Source of the DNA: Devosia geojensis
GTDB taxonomy: Bacteria; Pseudomonadota; Alphaproteobacteria; Rhizobiales; Devosiaceae
Assembly (NCBI RefSeq): GCF_000969415.1
Contig: NZ_JZEX01000108.1
Coordinates: forward strand, 62,001 to 126,000
DNA length: 64,000 nt
Direction: 5' to 3'
Below the pieces are notes generated by a model. It did not search any database and was not told the origin of the DNA. It was given only the letters and a program-made list of their open reading frames with translations. The position numbers were made by a program, and so were the translations under genes. The first letter of the stretch is position 1; every line of letters begins with the position of its first letter. This document shows, piece after piece, positions 37,800 to 47,157 of this stretch.

Positions 37800-39398
37800 A
37801 TGAAGCATTTCCATTCGCGGATGATGGCGGGTGCTGCCCTGGCCGTCATGCTGGCAAGCGCGCCCGCTGTCTTTGCCGCTACGCCCAACGATCAGCTGGT
37901 GATCGGCACGTCGCTGGCCCAGGTTCTGTCGCTCGATCCGCAGCAGGGCACCGAGGTCAAGACCCAGGAGATCCTGGCCAATACGTACGACCGGCTCATT
38001 TCGTTCGACAGCAAGACCAACGAGCTGCAGGGGCAGTTGGCTGAGAGCTGGGACGTCGACGACACCGGCATCACCTTCCACCTGCGCGACGCCCAGTTCG
38101 CCTCGGGCAATCCGGTGACTGCCAACGACGTGGTGTTCTCGCTGGTTCGCCTGTTCAAGCTCGACCAGTCTGCTGCCGCCGGCCTCAAGACCTTCGGTTA
38201 CAACGCTGAAACCGCCGAAAGCCTCATTACCGCCGTCGATGAAAAGACCGTGCGCATCGATCTGACCGATGACGTGGTGCCCGAAGCGCTGCTCTATCGC
38301 CTGTCGGGCGGTGTCGGCAGCGTGGTCGACAGCGTCGAGGTGATGAAGCACGTCGTCAACAACGACTACGGCAACGAGTGGCTGCGCACCAATACCGCGG
38401 GTTCCGGCCCGTTCGTGCTGCGCCGCTGGTCGCCGAACGACATCGTGATGCTCGAAGCCAACCCGAACTTCTGGGGCGAGCCCTCGACCCTCAAGCGCGT
38501 GCTGTTCCGTCACGTGCCCGAAAGCCAGGCGGCTCGCCTGATGCTCGAGCGCGGCGACATCGACATCGCCAATGCCCTGACGGCTGCGGACGTCCGCTAC
38601 TTCGACGGCAAGGAAGGTTTCGTCATCGATCAGGTCAAGACCGGCGGCTTTTACGCGCTGGCCATGAACGCCGGCCACGAGCCGCTGGACAATCCGCTGG
38701 TGCGCCAGGCGATCGCCTACGGCATCGACTACCAGGGCATCGGAGATGCGATCCTTGGCCCCTATGGTCGGCCCCGCAACGTGCCCGTCCCCGAGGATTG
38801 GGAAGGCGCGATCCCGAACCCGGATTGGTCGCTGCAGCCGGAAAAAGCGCGGGCTCTGCTCGCCGAGGCCGGCTATCCCAACGGCTTCTCGCTGACCATC
38901 AAGACAATCGCCCAGGCTCCGCGTGTCGATATGGCGACCGCCATCCAGGCGAACCTTGCCGAAATCGGCATTACTGCCCGCGTGATCCAGGGCAATGGTT
39001 CCGACATCGTCGCGGCCCATCGCGCCCGCGATTTCGACCTGCTCATTCCGCAGACCTCGGCAGCCGACCCGACTGCGCTTGGTGCGTTGGACAACTTCAC
39101 CAACAATCCGGACAACTCGGTCGAAGCAAACAACGCCGGCAACTTCGTCTGGCGCTCGGATTGGGATATTCCTGAGCTGAATACCCTGCGCCAGGAAGCC
39201 AACCGCGAACGCGATCCGGCCACGCGTCTCGAAATGGCGCGCCAGCTGCAGGAAGATTTCATCGCGGCGAGCCCCGCCGTGTTCCCCATGTTCGAGCGCT
39301 TCGAGCCCATCGTTGTGAACGCGCGCGTCGAGGGTTATAGCGGCCACCCGTGGTCGCTCACCCGCGTCGACGCGGTCACCAAGACGGACGCGAACTAG
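37800..39398 (+). CDS. Opp/Dpp-type (SBP family 5) binding protein
   Basis: A 532-residue periplasmic binding protein; the signal peptide covers about residues 1-27, ending PAVFA-A. Landmarks are EILANTYDRLISFDSKTN, LRDAQFASGNPVTANDVVFS and RQAIAYGIDYQGI. GGAGGAGA lies before the ATG. Only 14 bases separate it from the first permease, unlike the other SBP genes here, and no hairpin lies between. The neighbouring uronate-type enzymes and regulator suggest a sugar-acid or uronide ligand; this is inference. Confidence 0.84.
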   Translation: MKHFHSRMMAGAALAVMLASAPAVFAATPNDQLVIGTSLAQVLSLDPQQGTEVKTQEILANTYDRLISFDSKTNELQGQLAESWDVDDTGITFHLRDAQFASGNPVTANDVVFSLVRLFKLDQSAAAGLKTFGYNAETAESLITAVDEKTVRIDLTDDVVPEALLYRLSGGVGSVVDSVEVMKHVVNNDYGNEWLRTNTAGSGPFVLRRWSPNDIVMLEANPNFWGEPSTLKRVLFRHVPESQAARLMLERGDIDIANALTAADVRYFDGKEGFVIDQVKTGGFYALAMNAGHEPLDNPLVRQAIAYGIDYQGIGDAILGPYGRPRNVPVPEDWEGAIPNPDWSLQPEKARALLAEAGYPNGFSLTIKTIAQAPRVDMATAIQANLAEIGITARVIQGNGSDIVAAHRARDFDLLIPQTSAADPTALGALDNFTNNPDNSVEANNAGNFVWRSDWDIPELNTLRQEANRERDPATRLEMARQLQEDFIAASPAVFPMFERFEPIVVNARVEGYSGHPWSLTRVDAVTKTDAN

Positions 39399-39412
39399 GC
39401 AGTCGGCCGGTC

Positions 39413-40441
39413 ATGAAGGAACTTTCCCTAATCGCACTCGGCAAGCGGGTCGGACAGCTCCTTGTCAGCTTGTTCGCCCTGCTGGTCGTAACCTTCGTGA
39501 TCGGCCGCCTCCTGCCCACCGATCCGGTCGGCGCCATCGTTGGCGAGCTGGCGGATCCCGCGACATACGCCGCCATGCGCGAAAGGCTCGGCCTCGATCT
39601 GCCGATCTACCAGCAGTTCTGGATTTATTTCACGTCGCTCCTGCGCGGCGATCTGGGCACGGCGATCCTCACCGGCAATCCGGTGGCTCAGGATTTGAGC
39701 CAGGCCTTCCCCGCAACCTTCGAGCTGGCGACGCTCGCCGTCCTCATCTCGACCCTTATTGGTGTGCCGCTTGGCATGCTGGCCGCGTTCTTCCGGGATA
39801 GCTGGTTCGACCAGTTCGCCCGCGTGATCTCGCTGATCGGGCATTCCATCCCGGTTTTCTGGTTCGGCATCGTCGGGCTGGTGATCTTCTATGCTGTCCT
39901 CTCCTGGGTGGGCGGACCGGGCCGGGTCGATGTCTATCTCGAAGGCCTGGTCGAGCCGCGCACCGGTCTTCTGCTTGTCGACAGTCTGCTGGCCGGGGAC
40001 ATGGAAGTCTTCTGGAACGCGGTCCATCACATCATCCTGCCGGCCTGCATCCTGGCCTATTCGGCCATGGCCTACATCACCCGCATGACGCGCAGCTTTA
40101 CGCTTGAGCAGCTCAATCAGGACTACGTCGTCGCCGCTCGCGCCAAGGGAGCCTCGGACCTGCGCATCGTGATCGGGCATCTCCTCCCCAACATAGCGGT
40201 GCAGTTGGTGACGGTCCTGGCGATCTCGTATGGCGGTCTGCTCGAAGGCGCCGTCGTCACCGAGGTGGTGTTTTCCTGGCCCGGCATCGGTCAGTACATG
40301 ACCAACGCGCTCATGATCGGCGACATGAACGCGGTTCTTGCCGCCACGCTCATCATTGGCATCATCTTCATGGCCCTCAACTTCCTCTCCGATATGGCCT
40401 ACCTCCTGCTCGATCCGCGCACCCGCGAGGTGACGGCATGA
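39413..40441 (+). CDS. dppB: Opp/Dpp-type ABC permease (DppB-like)
   Basis: A 342-residue permease: N-terminal ALGKRVGQLLVSLFALLVVTF, the post-TM1 RLLPTDPVGAIVGEL loop and the EAA loop VVAARAKGASDLRIVIGHLL. Overlaps the next gene by ATGA (40438-40441). The periplasmic loop after TM3 is somewhat long. Forms the channel with the following protein. Confidence 0.85.
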   Translation: MKELSLIALGKRVGQLLVSLFALLVVTFVIGRLLPTDPVGAIVGELADPATYAAMRERLGLDLPIYQQFWIYFTSLLRGDLGTAILTGNPVAQDLSQAFPATFELATLAVLISTLIGVPLGMLAAFFRDSWFDQFARVISLIGHSIPVFWFGIVGLVIFYAVLSWVGGPGRVDVYLEGLVEPRTGLLLVDSLLAGDMEVFWNAVHHIILPACILAYSAMAYITRMTRSFTLEQLNQDYVVAARAKGASDLRIVIGHLLPNIAVQLVTVLAISYGGLLEGAVVTEVVFSWPGIGQYMTNALMIGDMNAVLAATLIIGIIFMALNFLSDMAYLLLDPRTREVTA

Positions 40442-41340
40442 GCACGAGCCAGGCCTTGCCGAAGCCGTCCAAGCCCGCCGTGTTCCTCGCCCGCCTCGGC
40501 GAGGGGCTGCGCGGCGCACTCGCCAAGCTGGCGCGCGAGCCTTTGGGTATGTTCGGTTTTGCCGTTCTAATCATTCTGGTGGTCGTCGCGATCTTCGCGC
40601 CGTGGATCGCGCCCTATAGCCCTACCGCCCAGAACCTCTCCCAGGCCTTGCAGCCGCCGAGCGCGGCGCACTGGGCCGGCACGGACGAGTTCGGCCGCGA
40701 TATCCTCTCGCGCCTCATCTATGGCGCGCGCATCACCATCCAGACGGTCTTGGCCGTGTCACTGATCGTCGGCCCGGTCGGGCTCGTCGTCGGCATCGTC
40801 GCCGGCTTCGTCGGTGGGCGCACGGATGCGATCCTGATGCGCATCACCGACATCGTTCTCTCTTTCCCCTCGCTGATCCTCGCGCTCGCGTTCGCCGCTG
40901 CGCTGGGGGCGGGGCTCGAAACGGCCATCGTCGCCATCTCGCTGACCGGTTGGCCGCCGATCGCCCGTCTCGCCCGCGCCGAGACGCTGATCGTGCGCAA
41001 CACCGACTATGTGGCGGCGGCCCGCCTCTACGGGGCTTCCCAGTTGAGGCTGCTGTTCCTCTACATCGCGCCCATGTGCGTGCCCTCGGTCGTCGTGCGC
41101 CTGACGCTCAACATGGCCGGCATCATCCTCACCGCCGCGGCCCTCGGCTTTCTGGGCCTCGGCGCCCAGCCGCCGGCGCCCGAATGGGGCGCGATGATCT
41201 CGAACGGTCGCCGGTTCATGCTCGACAACTGGTGGGTCGCCGTCATGCCCGGCATCGCCATTCTCATGACGAGCCTGGCGTTCAATCTGGTGGGGGACGC
41301 CCTCCGCGACATTCTGGACCCGCGCCATGTCCGCTCCTGA
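40438..41340 (+). CDS. dppC: Opp/Dpp-type ABC permease (DppC-like)
   Basis: A 300-residue permease with a basic N-terminal tail, TM1 near residues 40-60 and the landmark HWAGTDEFGRDILSRLIYGAR. The EAA loop is VAAARLYGASQLRLLFLYIAP. It overlaps the next ATPase gene by 14 bases. Completes the membrane channel. Confidence 0.85.
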   Translation: MSTSQALPKPSKPAVFLARLGEGLRGALAKLAREPLGMFGFAVLIILVVVAIFAPWIAPYSPTAQNLSQALQPPSAAHWAGTDEFGRDILSRLIYGARITIQTVLAVSLIVGPVGLVVGIVAGFVGGRTDAILMRITDIVLSFPSLILALAFAAALGAGLETAIVAISLTGWPPIARLARAETLIVRNTDYVAAARLYGASQLRLLFLYIAPMCVPSVVVRLTLNMAGIILTAAALGFLGLGAQPPAPEWGAMISNGRRFMLDNWWVAVMPGIAILMTSLAFNLVGDALRDILDPRHVRS

Positions 41341-42169
41341 TCCCGTCCTCAAGGTCCACAACCTGTCGGTCCGGTTCGCCCGCTCGCAGGTGCGCGCGGT
41401 CAACGGCGTGAGCTTCGATCTCGGAGCCGAGCGCCTGGGCGTCGTCGGCGAATCCGGCTCGGGCAAGTCCACCGTCGGCCGTGCGATCATGCGCCTGCTG
41501 CCGCCCTCTGCTCGGGTGGAGGCGGACATCCTGGATTTCGAGGGCGCGCCGCTCCTCTCCTGCAGCGCCGGGCAGATGCGGAACCTGCGCGGCAACCGCA
41601 TGGCGCTGATCATGCAGGATCCGCGCTATTCGCTGAACCCCGTCCTGCCGGTGGGCCGGCAGGTCGCAGAGGCCGCTCTGCTGCACCTCAAGGTGAGCAA
41701 GAGCGAAGCCCGCGAGCGCGCCGCTCACATGCTTGAGCGCGTGCGCATCGCAGATGTCGGGCGCACCATGGAGCTTTATCCGCATCAGATCTCGGGCGGC
41801 ATGGGCCAGCGCGTCATGATTGCCATGATGCTTCTTGCCAAGCCGCGCCTGGTGATTGCCGATGAACCGACCTCGGCTCTCGACGTCAGTGTACGCGGCG
41901 ATGTGCTGAAGCTCCTCGACGAGTTGGTCGCCGAGAACAACTCCGGCCTGCTGCTGATCAGCCACGACATCCGCATGGTCGCCGCCTTCTGCCAGCGCAT
42001 TCTGGTGATGTACAAGGGCGATGTCGTGGAAACGCTGACTCGGCTCGAGGATGCCCAGCATCCCTATACGCGCGGCCTGATCGCCGCCTTGCCCGATCCA
42101 CGCCATCCCGTCCACCGGCTCCAGACCCTCGATCGCCTGGCCATCGAAGCCGCGGAGGTGCGCGTATGA
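41327..42169 (+). CDS. Opp/Dpp-type ABC importer ATPase (DppD-like)
   Basis: A 280-residue ATPase: Walker [10 protein letters not shown], signature ISGGMGQRVMIA, Walker [14 protein letters not shown]-loop ISHDI. It lacks the usual C-terminal cysteine-rich extension of DppD, ending after a short ALPDPRHPVHR tail. Start overlaps the permease gene and end overlaps the next ATPase by ATGA. Confidence 0.85.
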   Translation: MSAPDPVLKVHNLSVRFARSQVRAVNGVSFDLGAERLGVVGESGSGKSTVGRAIMRLLPPSARVEADILDFEGAPLLSCSAGQMRNLRGNRMALIMQDPRYSLNPVLPVGRQVAEAALLHLKVSKSEARERAAHMLERVRIADVGRTMELYPHQISGGMGQRVMIAMMLLAKPRLVIADEPTSALDVSVRGDVLKLLDELVAENNSGLLLISHDIRMVAAFCQRILVMYKGDVVETLTRLEDAQHPYTRGLIAALPDPRHPVHRLQTLDRLAIEAAEVRV

Positions 42170-42906
42170 TCGAAGTCGAGGAGCTCGCCGTTGCCTTCGG
42201 GGAGGGTGATGCGCGCAGGCAGGTGGTGAAGTCCGTGTCCTTCTCCGTCGCCAGGGGCGAAACGCTCGGCATTGTCGGGGAATCGGGCTGCGGCAAGTCC
42301 ACCGTGCTGCGTTCGCTCGCCGGCCTCGACCGGCATTGGCAGGGACGCATTTCCCTTGCAGGCCGGCCGGTCGACAAGCGCCGCACCAGGGACCAGCTCA
42401 TGCTGGCGCAGATGGTGTTCCAGGATCCTTATGGCTCTATCCACCCGCGTCATCGCATCGAGCGCGTTCTGGCCGAGCCGGTGCAGGCCATGAAGAAGGG
42501 CGACGGGTGGGACCGCGTGGCATCCGCGCTGGAGCAGGTCGGCTTGCCCGCGGCCTTTGCCGGCCGCTTTCCGCATGAGTTGTCCGGCGGCCAGCGCCAG
42601 CGCGTCGCCATCGCCCGTGCGCTGATGCTCGAGCCCGAAATTCTGCTGCTCGACGAACCGACCTCCGCACTCGACGTGTCGGTGCAGGCCGAAGTCCTCA
42701 ACCTCTTGAGCGACCTGCGCGATGAGCGGCAGTTGACCTATGTGCTCGTCAGCCACGACCTGGCTGTCATCGCCCATATGTGCGACCGGGTGCTGGTCAT
42801 GCAGGATGGGCGTTTTGTCGATGAGCTGACCAAGGACGATCTGAAGGCCGGTCGAACGCACGCGCAGTACTCGAAGGACCTGTTCGAGGCGAGCTTCCTG
42901 GCCTAG
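42166..42906 (+). CDS. Opp/Dpp-type ABC importer ATPase (DppF-like)
   Basis: A 246-residue ATPase: Walker A GESGCGKST, signature [12 protein letters not shown], Walker [13 protein letters not shown]-loop VSHDL. Compact form without C-terminal extension. Last gene of the third Opp-type operon, followed after 15 bases by a long perfect hairpin. Works as a heterodimer with the preceding protein. Confidence 0.85.
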   Translation: MIEVEELAVAFGEGDARRQVVKSVSFSVARGETLGIVGESGCGKSTVLRSLAGLDRHWQGRISLAGRPVDKRRTRDQLMLAQMVFQDPYGSIHPRHRIERVLAEPVQAMKKGDGWDRVASALEQVGLPAAFAGRFPHELSGGQRQRVAIARALMLEPEILLLDEPTSALDVSVQAEVLNLLSDLRDERQLTYVLVSHDLAVIAHMCDRVLVMQDGRFVDELTKDDLKAGRTHAQYSKDLFEASFLA

Positions 42907-42921
42907 CGCCCCGGGGCATTC

Positions 42922-42949
42922 GACCGGCGGAGCATGTGCTCCGCCGGTC
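42922..42949. terminator. Perfect 13-base-pair hairpin between convergent genes
   Basis: GACCGGCGGAGCA (42922-42934), two bases, TGCTCCGCCGGTC (42937-42949). It sits between the stop of the importer ATPase and the stop of the MFS gene on the opposite strand, and would end both transcripts. No T run is present. Confidence 0.7.
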
Positions 42950-42959
42950 CATATACGTC

Positions 42960-44180
42960 TCAGGCTGGCTGCAGTCTTTCGGGTTGCTGGCCACTCGGCC
43001 GGGGGAAGGCGAGAGCCATGGCCGCCGCGGCCAGACCCACCGCTGCAGAGGCCACATAAAGCCAGTGATAGCTGCCGAAGGTGTCGTAGAGCCACCCGCC
43101 GCCGACCGGCCCGAAGGCCATGCCGATGCTCGACGTCATGGTGGCCGCCCCCAGCACGGTGCCCATCACGTGCGGACCGAAATAGTCGCGCGCGAGCACC
43201 GCGTAGAGCGGCATCACGCCGCCATAGGCCATGCCGAGCACCACGGCCAGCATGTAGAATTCTGTCAGTTGAGTGACGTAAATATAGCTGTAGATGCCGA
43301 TCGCCTGCAGGGCGAGGCCCGCGATCAGCACGCGCTTGACGCCCAGCCGGTCGGCGAGAACGCCGAAGATCAGCCGGCCGAAGAGTCCTGCAACACCCTC
43401 GACGCTGTAGATGCTCGCCGCCGCCAGCGCCGAGGCGCCGCAGAGCATCGCGTAGCTCACGGTATGGAAGATCGGTCCGGAATGGGCCGCGCAGCAGAAG
43501 AAGAAGGTTCCGGCCAGCACGATGAACTGCGGTGTGCGTAGCGCTGCGCCCGCGCTGGTGGGCCGGGGCTCGGCCGGCGCGACGTCGCTGGCGGGAGATG
43601 GAGCCGAGGCGAGGGCCGTCGGCGCGCGGCGGATGAGGAATCCGGCCGGCAGGATGAGCGCTGTTGCAACGATCGCCGTCAGCATCATCGCATTGCGCCA
43701 GCCCTGGGCCTCGATGAGCACGGTGGCGAGCGGCGTCACGATCATGGGCGCGACGCCTGCCCCGATAGAGACCAGCGACACGGCGAGGCTGCGGTTTTTG
43801 TCGAACCAGGCGACGGTCGTCGCCATGAGCGGAGCAAAGAATGCGCCGCCGGAAGCGCCGACGAGGCCGCCATAGGCGAGCTGAAAGACCAGAAGGTCGG
43901 AGGAGCGGCTGGCGATGAAGAGCCCCAGTCCCAGGATCACCGCCGCGATCATGATGACGGGTCGCGCCCCGATGCGGTCGGTGAGCGTGCCCCAGAGGAA
44001 TCCGGCGATACCCATGACGATGAACCCCACCGTCATCGCGCCGGAGATGCCGGCCCGCGTCCAACCGGTCTCGGTGGCGATCGGCTGCAGATAGACGGGC
44101 AGGGCGAACATGGCGCCCATCGCAACGCAGGTAATGACCGCGCCCGCCGCGACGATCACCCAGCCATAGTGTCTTTCCAT
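42960..44180 (-). CDS. MFS transporter, monocarboxylate/OFA-like
   Basis: A 406-residue 12-helix major facilitator protein. The N-terminus MERHYGWVIVAAGAVITCVA and TM2-3 loop WGTLTDRIGARPV resemble the oxalate/formate and monocarboxylate groups. Start chosen at MERHYGW, about eight bases after a GGGAG site; an ATG eight codons upstream has no ribosome site. It is 83 bases downstream of the response regulator gene on the same strand, so may be co-expressed or controlled by it. It could take up or export a product of the preceding pathway; substrate unknown. Confidence 0.78.
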   Translation of the reverse strand: MERHYGWVIVAAGAVITCVAMGAMFALPVYLQPIATETGWTRAGISGAMTVGFIVMGIAGFLWGTLTDRIGARPVIMIAAVILGLGLFIASRSSDLLVFQLAYGGLVGASGGAFFAPLMATTVAWFDKNRSLAVSLVSIGAGVAPMIVTPLATVLIEAQGWRNAMMLTAIVATALILPAGFLIRRAPTALASAPSPASDVAPAEPRPTSAGAALRTPQFIVLAGTFFFCCAAHSGPIFHTVSYAMLCGASALAAASIYSVEGVAGLFGRLIFGVLADRLGVKRVLIAGLALQAIGIYSYIYVTQLTEFYMLAVVLGMAYGGVMPLYAVLARDYFGPHVMGTVLGAATMTSSIGMAFGPVGGGWLYDTFGSYHWLYVASAAVGLAAAAMALAFPRPSGQQPERLQPA

Positions 44181-44263
44181 TTCACAGGCTCCCTCCGGAT
44201 ACACCTGCTACTCGACGAACCGGGCACGGCCGTTTCGACACGCGGTGGGTATTTTTTCTGCAT

Positions 44264-44902
44264 TTAGATCACGCCTCGCCGGATCGCCTCGGCGACGGCC
44301 TGAACCCGGTTGGCTGCGCCGAGCTTGGTCGTGATCTCCTGTACCTTGCGTTTCACCGTGATCTCGGTCAGCGCGAGCTCGTTGGCGATGTCCTGCGAAC
44401 GGCCGCCCTTGGCGAGGAGCCGCAATACCCGGACCTCCTGCGGCGTCAATCCACTATCGCGCTGGATCTGCTGCGTCGCCACCTTCCTGTATTCCTCGAT
44501 CATCGTGGCGATGAGTTCCTGCGAGAGCATGGGGGCTCCGGCGTGCACCTGCCGAATGGCGACGGCGAGGGTCTCGTACGAGTTGGATTTCAGCAGATAG
44601 GCATCCGCCTCGGCCTCCAGCGCGCCGACCAGATACTGGCGATCCTCGTAGGTCGAGAGGATCATGCAGCGCGGTGCCGACGGGCGGGCCTTGAGCGCTC
44701 GAACCAGTTGAATTCCGTCCATGCCGCCGAGACGGATGTCGATGGTGACGACGTCGGGCTTGTGCCGCTCCGCCATCGCCAGGGCGTCCTGCGCGCTCCC
44801 GGCCTCCCCCACCACTTCGATGTCGTCCTCATCCTCGAGGAGGCTGCGCACGCCCCGACGGAAGATCTGGTGATCATCGACGATCATCACGCGTATTTTC
44901 AT
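44264..44902 (-). CDS. NarL/LuxR-type response regulator
   Basis: A 212-residue regulator with an N-terminal receiver domain (VMIVDDHQIFRRGV; phospho-acceptor Asp in VVTIDIRLGG; conserved Lys in YLLKSNS) and a C-terminal LuxR HTH (about 145-212: LTPQEVRVLRLLAKGGRSQDIAN). The start at MKIRVMI overlaps the kinase stop by ATGA and is about 10 bases after GGAGG, favouring it over the ATG three codons upstream. It is the cognate partner of the kinase gene. Likely activates the upstream catabolic genes, the MFS gene, or both. Confidence 0.87.
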   Translation of the reverse strand: MKIRVMIVDDHQIFRRGVRSLLEDEDDIEVVGEAGSAQDALAMAERHKPDVVTIDIRLGGMDGIQLVRALKARPSAPRCMILSTYEDRQYLVGALEAEADAYLLKSNSYETLAVAIRQVHAGAPMLSQELIATMIEEYRKVATQQIQRDSGLTPQEVRVLRLLAKGGRSQDIANELALTEITVKRKVQEITTKLGAANRVQAVAEAIRRGVI

Positions 44903-47157
44903 GCCGCGCATGCCTCCTTGGGAATGGAGAAGGCGATCCGGGTGCCTGCGCCCGGCGCCGTTTCGACGATGAGGTGTCCGCCGACCACCTGCGTACGTTC
45001 ACGTATGGCGAGCAGGCCGAGGCCGAGCTTGGCATCGTCGAACACGAAACCGCGGCCGTCATCGATGATGCCGACTTCGATTTTCTTTTCCGAGTAGCTC
45101 ATGCGCAGCGTCAGGCTGCTGGCCTGCGAGTGGCGGATCGCGTTCTGGCAAGCCTCCTGCACGATCCTGAAAATCGCGAGTTCCACGTCCGGCTTGAGCG
45201 GGCAGGGGCTGCCGGCGATCCCGAACGAGGCCTCCAGTTGCCCATTCCGCGGCAGCGCGGCGACGTAGTTCTCGAGCGCCGCCACGAGCCCCAGTTCGTC
45301 GAGGACGTTGGGGCGCAGGGCATAGATGATCTGCTTCATCTCGCTCAGCGAGGAATCGAGTGTGGCCTGGCATTCGGTGACGCGCCGATCGAGGTCCGGT
45401 GTGTCGCCGATCCGCCGGCGGATGGACTGCAACTGGTATGTCGCCGCCAGGATCGACTGCGCGACGCTGTCGTGCAGGTCGTAGGCGATGCGTTGCCGCT
45501 CGTGTTCCTGCACCTCCACCACGCGCCGCCAGAGCGCCTGCAGTTCGCCGGCCTTGCGTACGATTTCCGCGTTGGCCTCGCGCAGCAGGCGCGTGCGGTC
45601 GTTCACTTTATACTCGAGGATATCGCTCAGCTCGCGTGTGCGCTCGAAGAGGCGCGCATTCTCGATGGCCACGACTGCCTGGTCGGCGAACGCACGCACG
45701 ACACGGCCATGCTCAGCCGTATAGAAATCCGGTTCGGGCCAATCGACGCACAGCCATCCGATGCAGTCGTTGCCGTGCACGAGCGGAGCGCTGCACCAGG
45801 AGACGATCTGCTCGGTTCCCGGCTGCCAGACCCAGTCGGCTTCCCTGCGCACATCAGCGATGATGAGCGTGCGGTGGAATTCCATCACCGGGCGACTGAG
45901 CGGAGCCTCGCCCGGCAGGAAGCTGTGGCGCTTGACCTTGCCGTTGTCCGGATACCCCTTGGCGGCGACCACCCGCATCCGTCCGTCGTCGCCAAGAAGC
46001 GTGACGCGACAGCCGCGGGTCGGAACGACGCGGCCGAGTTGGTGCAGCACGGCTTCGAGCACATGGTTGGGTTCGAGCCGCGAGGAGATGATCCGCGAGA
46101 CGTCCGCAAGAGTATCGGCCAGCTCTCGCTCCCGCCGTTCGGCCGCAAGCAGGCGATGCTGCTCGATGACGGGGGCGATCTGGTCGGCCACCGTCTGGAG
46201 CAGAACCACTTCGTCGGGGCGGAAGGCGTCGCGCCGGTCGCTCTGGATGTCGAGCACGCCGACGACCCGCCGGCCGAGCCGCAGGGGCAGCGCCAGCTCG
46301 GAAGCAGTGTTGGGCAGGAGCGCGTTGGAAACGAAATGCGCGTCCTGCGTGACGTCCTGGCTCATCCACATGCGGCCGGTCTCGGCCACCCGCCCGATGA
46401 TTCCGCGCCCGACCGCTTCGCTGAACCCAGCGGCCAACAGGCTTTCGGCATGGGTTCCCGCCGCATGGACAAGCGAGATGCTGCGCGCGTCCGGATCGGT
46501 CAGCAGCAGCTGGACATGCTCGTAGCCGAGCGAGATGTAGACGAGCCGGGTGATCTCGGCAAAGAGCGCTTCGCGCTCGCGGATCGAGGTGACCTGCTGG
46601 CCGAGCCGGTGAATGAGCGAGAGGTGGCTGCGGATGCGCTCTATGAGGCCGGAAAGAGCAAGCGATTCGAGAAATGCGGAGAGGTCGTCGGCGACGAGGC
46701 CGACGCTGTCCTTGGTGTTCCCGCCGTTCCGGCTGGCGTAGGCAAAGCCGAGCAACAGGTGCCCTTGTACCTCTCCCGAAGTGCGGACGGGCTGCACCTC
46801 GACGATGAAGCCCTGGCTGGCGGCACGCTGGACGAGGTAGGGCGGTAACCCTGTCATGGTGCCGGCGGCGTATCGCATTTCCGCCAGCGAACGATGGATG
46901 GGCGCCGGGGTGCCGGCTGTCGCCACGACATCGGCGCCCTGGTTGGCCGACAGGAGCAGCACGGCCCAGCCCGCCGTGGTGACCCGAGTGGCGCGCTCCA
47001 GCCGGAACAGCAGTTGCTTGCGTGCCTCGGGGGGCACCTCGACCGATCGAAAACGGCGAAGCCGCAGCGCTAGCGCTCCGTCTTCGTCGTCGCGATAAAG
47101 TGGGCGCACGGCGCTCGTCGCCGGTTGGTTTTCGCCCGTGGTGCCGCCTAGGCCCAT
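44899..47157 (-). CDS. Soluble histidine kinase with GAF domains (DegS/NarX-type)
   Basis: A 752-residue sensor kinase without membrane helices. Residues about 40-165 look like a divergent GAF-type domain; GAF domains follow at about 185-335 and 350-505. A coiled segment (505-545) leads to a HisKA_3 module with phospho-acceptor His562 in YDLHDSVAQS. The ATPase domain shows EACQNAIRH (N box), IDDGRGF (G1) and GLGLLAIRER (G2). The start MGLGGTT overlaps the allantoinase-like gene by 10 bases. A cytoplasmic sensor at the end of an importer and enzyme operon suggests sensing of the imported compound or a product. Confidence 0.85.
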   Translation of the reverse strand: MGLGGTTGENQPATSAVRPLYRDDEDGALALRLRRFRSVEVPPEARKQLLFRLERATRVTTAGWAVLLLSANQGADVVATAGTPAPIHRSLAEMRYAAGTMTGLPPYLVQRAASQGFIVEVQPVRTSGEVQGHLLLGFAYASRNGGNTKDSVGLVADDLSAFLESLALSGLIERIRSHLSLIHRLGQQVTSIREREALFAEITRLVYISLGYEHVQLLLTDPDARSISLVHAAGTHAESLLAAGFSEAVGRGIIGRVAETGRMWMSQDVTQDAHFVSNALLPNTASELALPLRLGRRVVGVLDIQSDRRDAFRPDEVVLLQTVADQIAPVIEQHRLLAAERRERELADTLADVSRIISSRLEPNHVLEAVLHQLGRVVPTRGCRVTLLGDDGRMRVVAAKGYPDNGKVKRHSFLPGEAPLSRPVMEFHRTLIIADVRREADWVWQPGTEQIVSWCSAPLVHGNDCIGWLCVDWPEPDFYTAEHGRVVRAFADQAVVAIENARLFERTRELSDILEYKVNDRTRLLREANAEIVRKAGELQALWRRVVEVQEHERQRIAYDLHDSVAQSILAATYQLQSIRRRIGDTPDLDRRVTECQATLDSSLSEMKQIIYALRPNVLDELGLVAALENYVAALPRNGQLEASFGIAGSPCPLKPDVELAIFRIVQEACQNAIRHSQASSLTLRMSYSEKKIEVGIIDDGRGFVFDDAKLGLGLLAIRERTQVVGGHLIVETAPGAGTRIAFSIPKEACAA

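Noticed and set aside
42922-42949. Long palindrome as an attachment or mobile-element end
   Set aside because: No transposase, integrase or direct repeats nearby; position between convergent genes fits a terminator.
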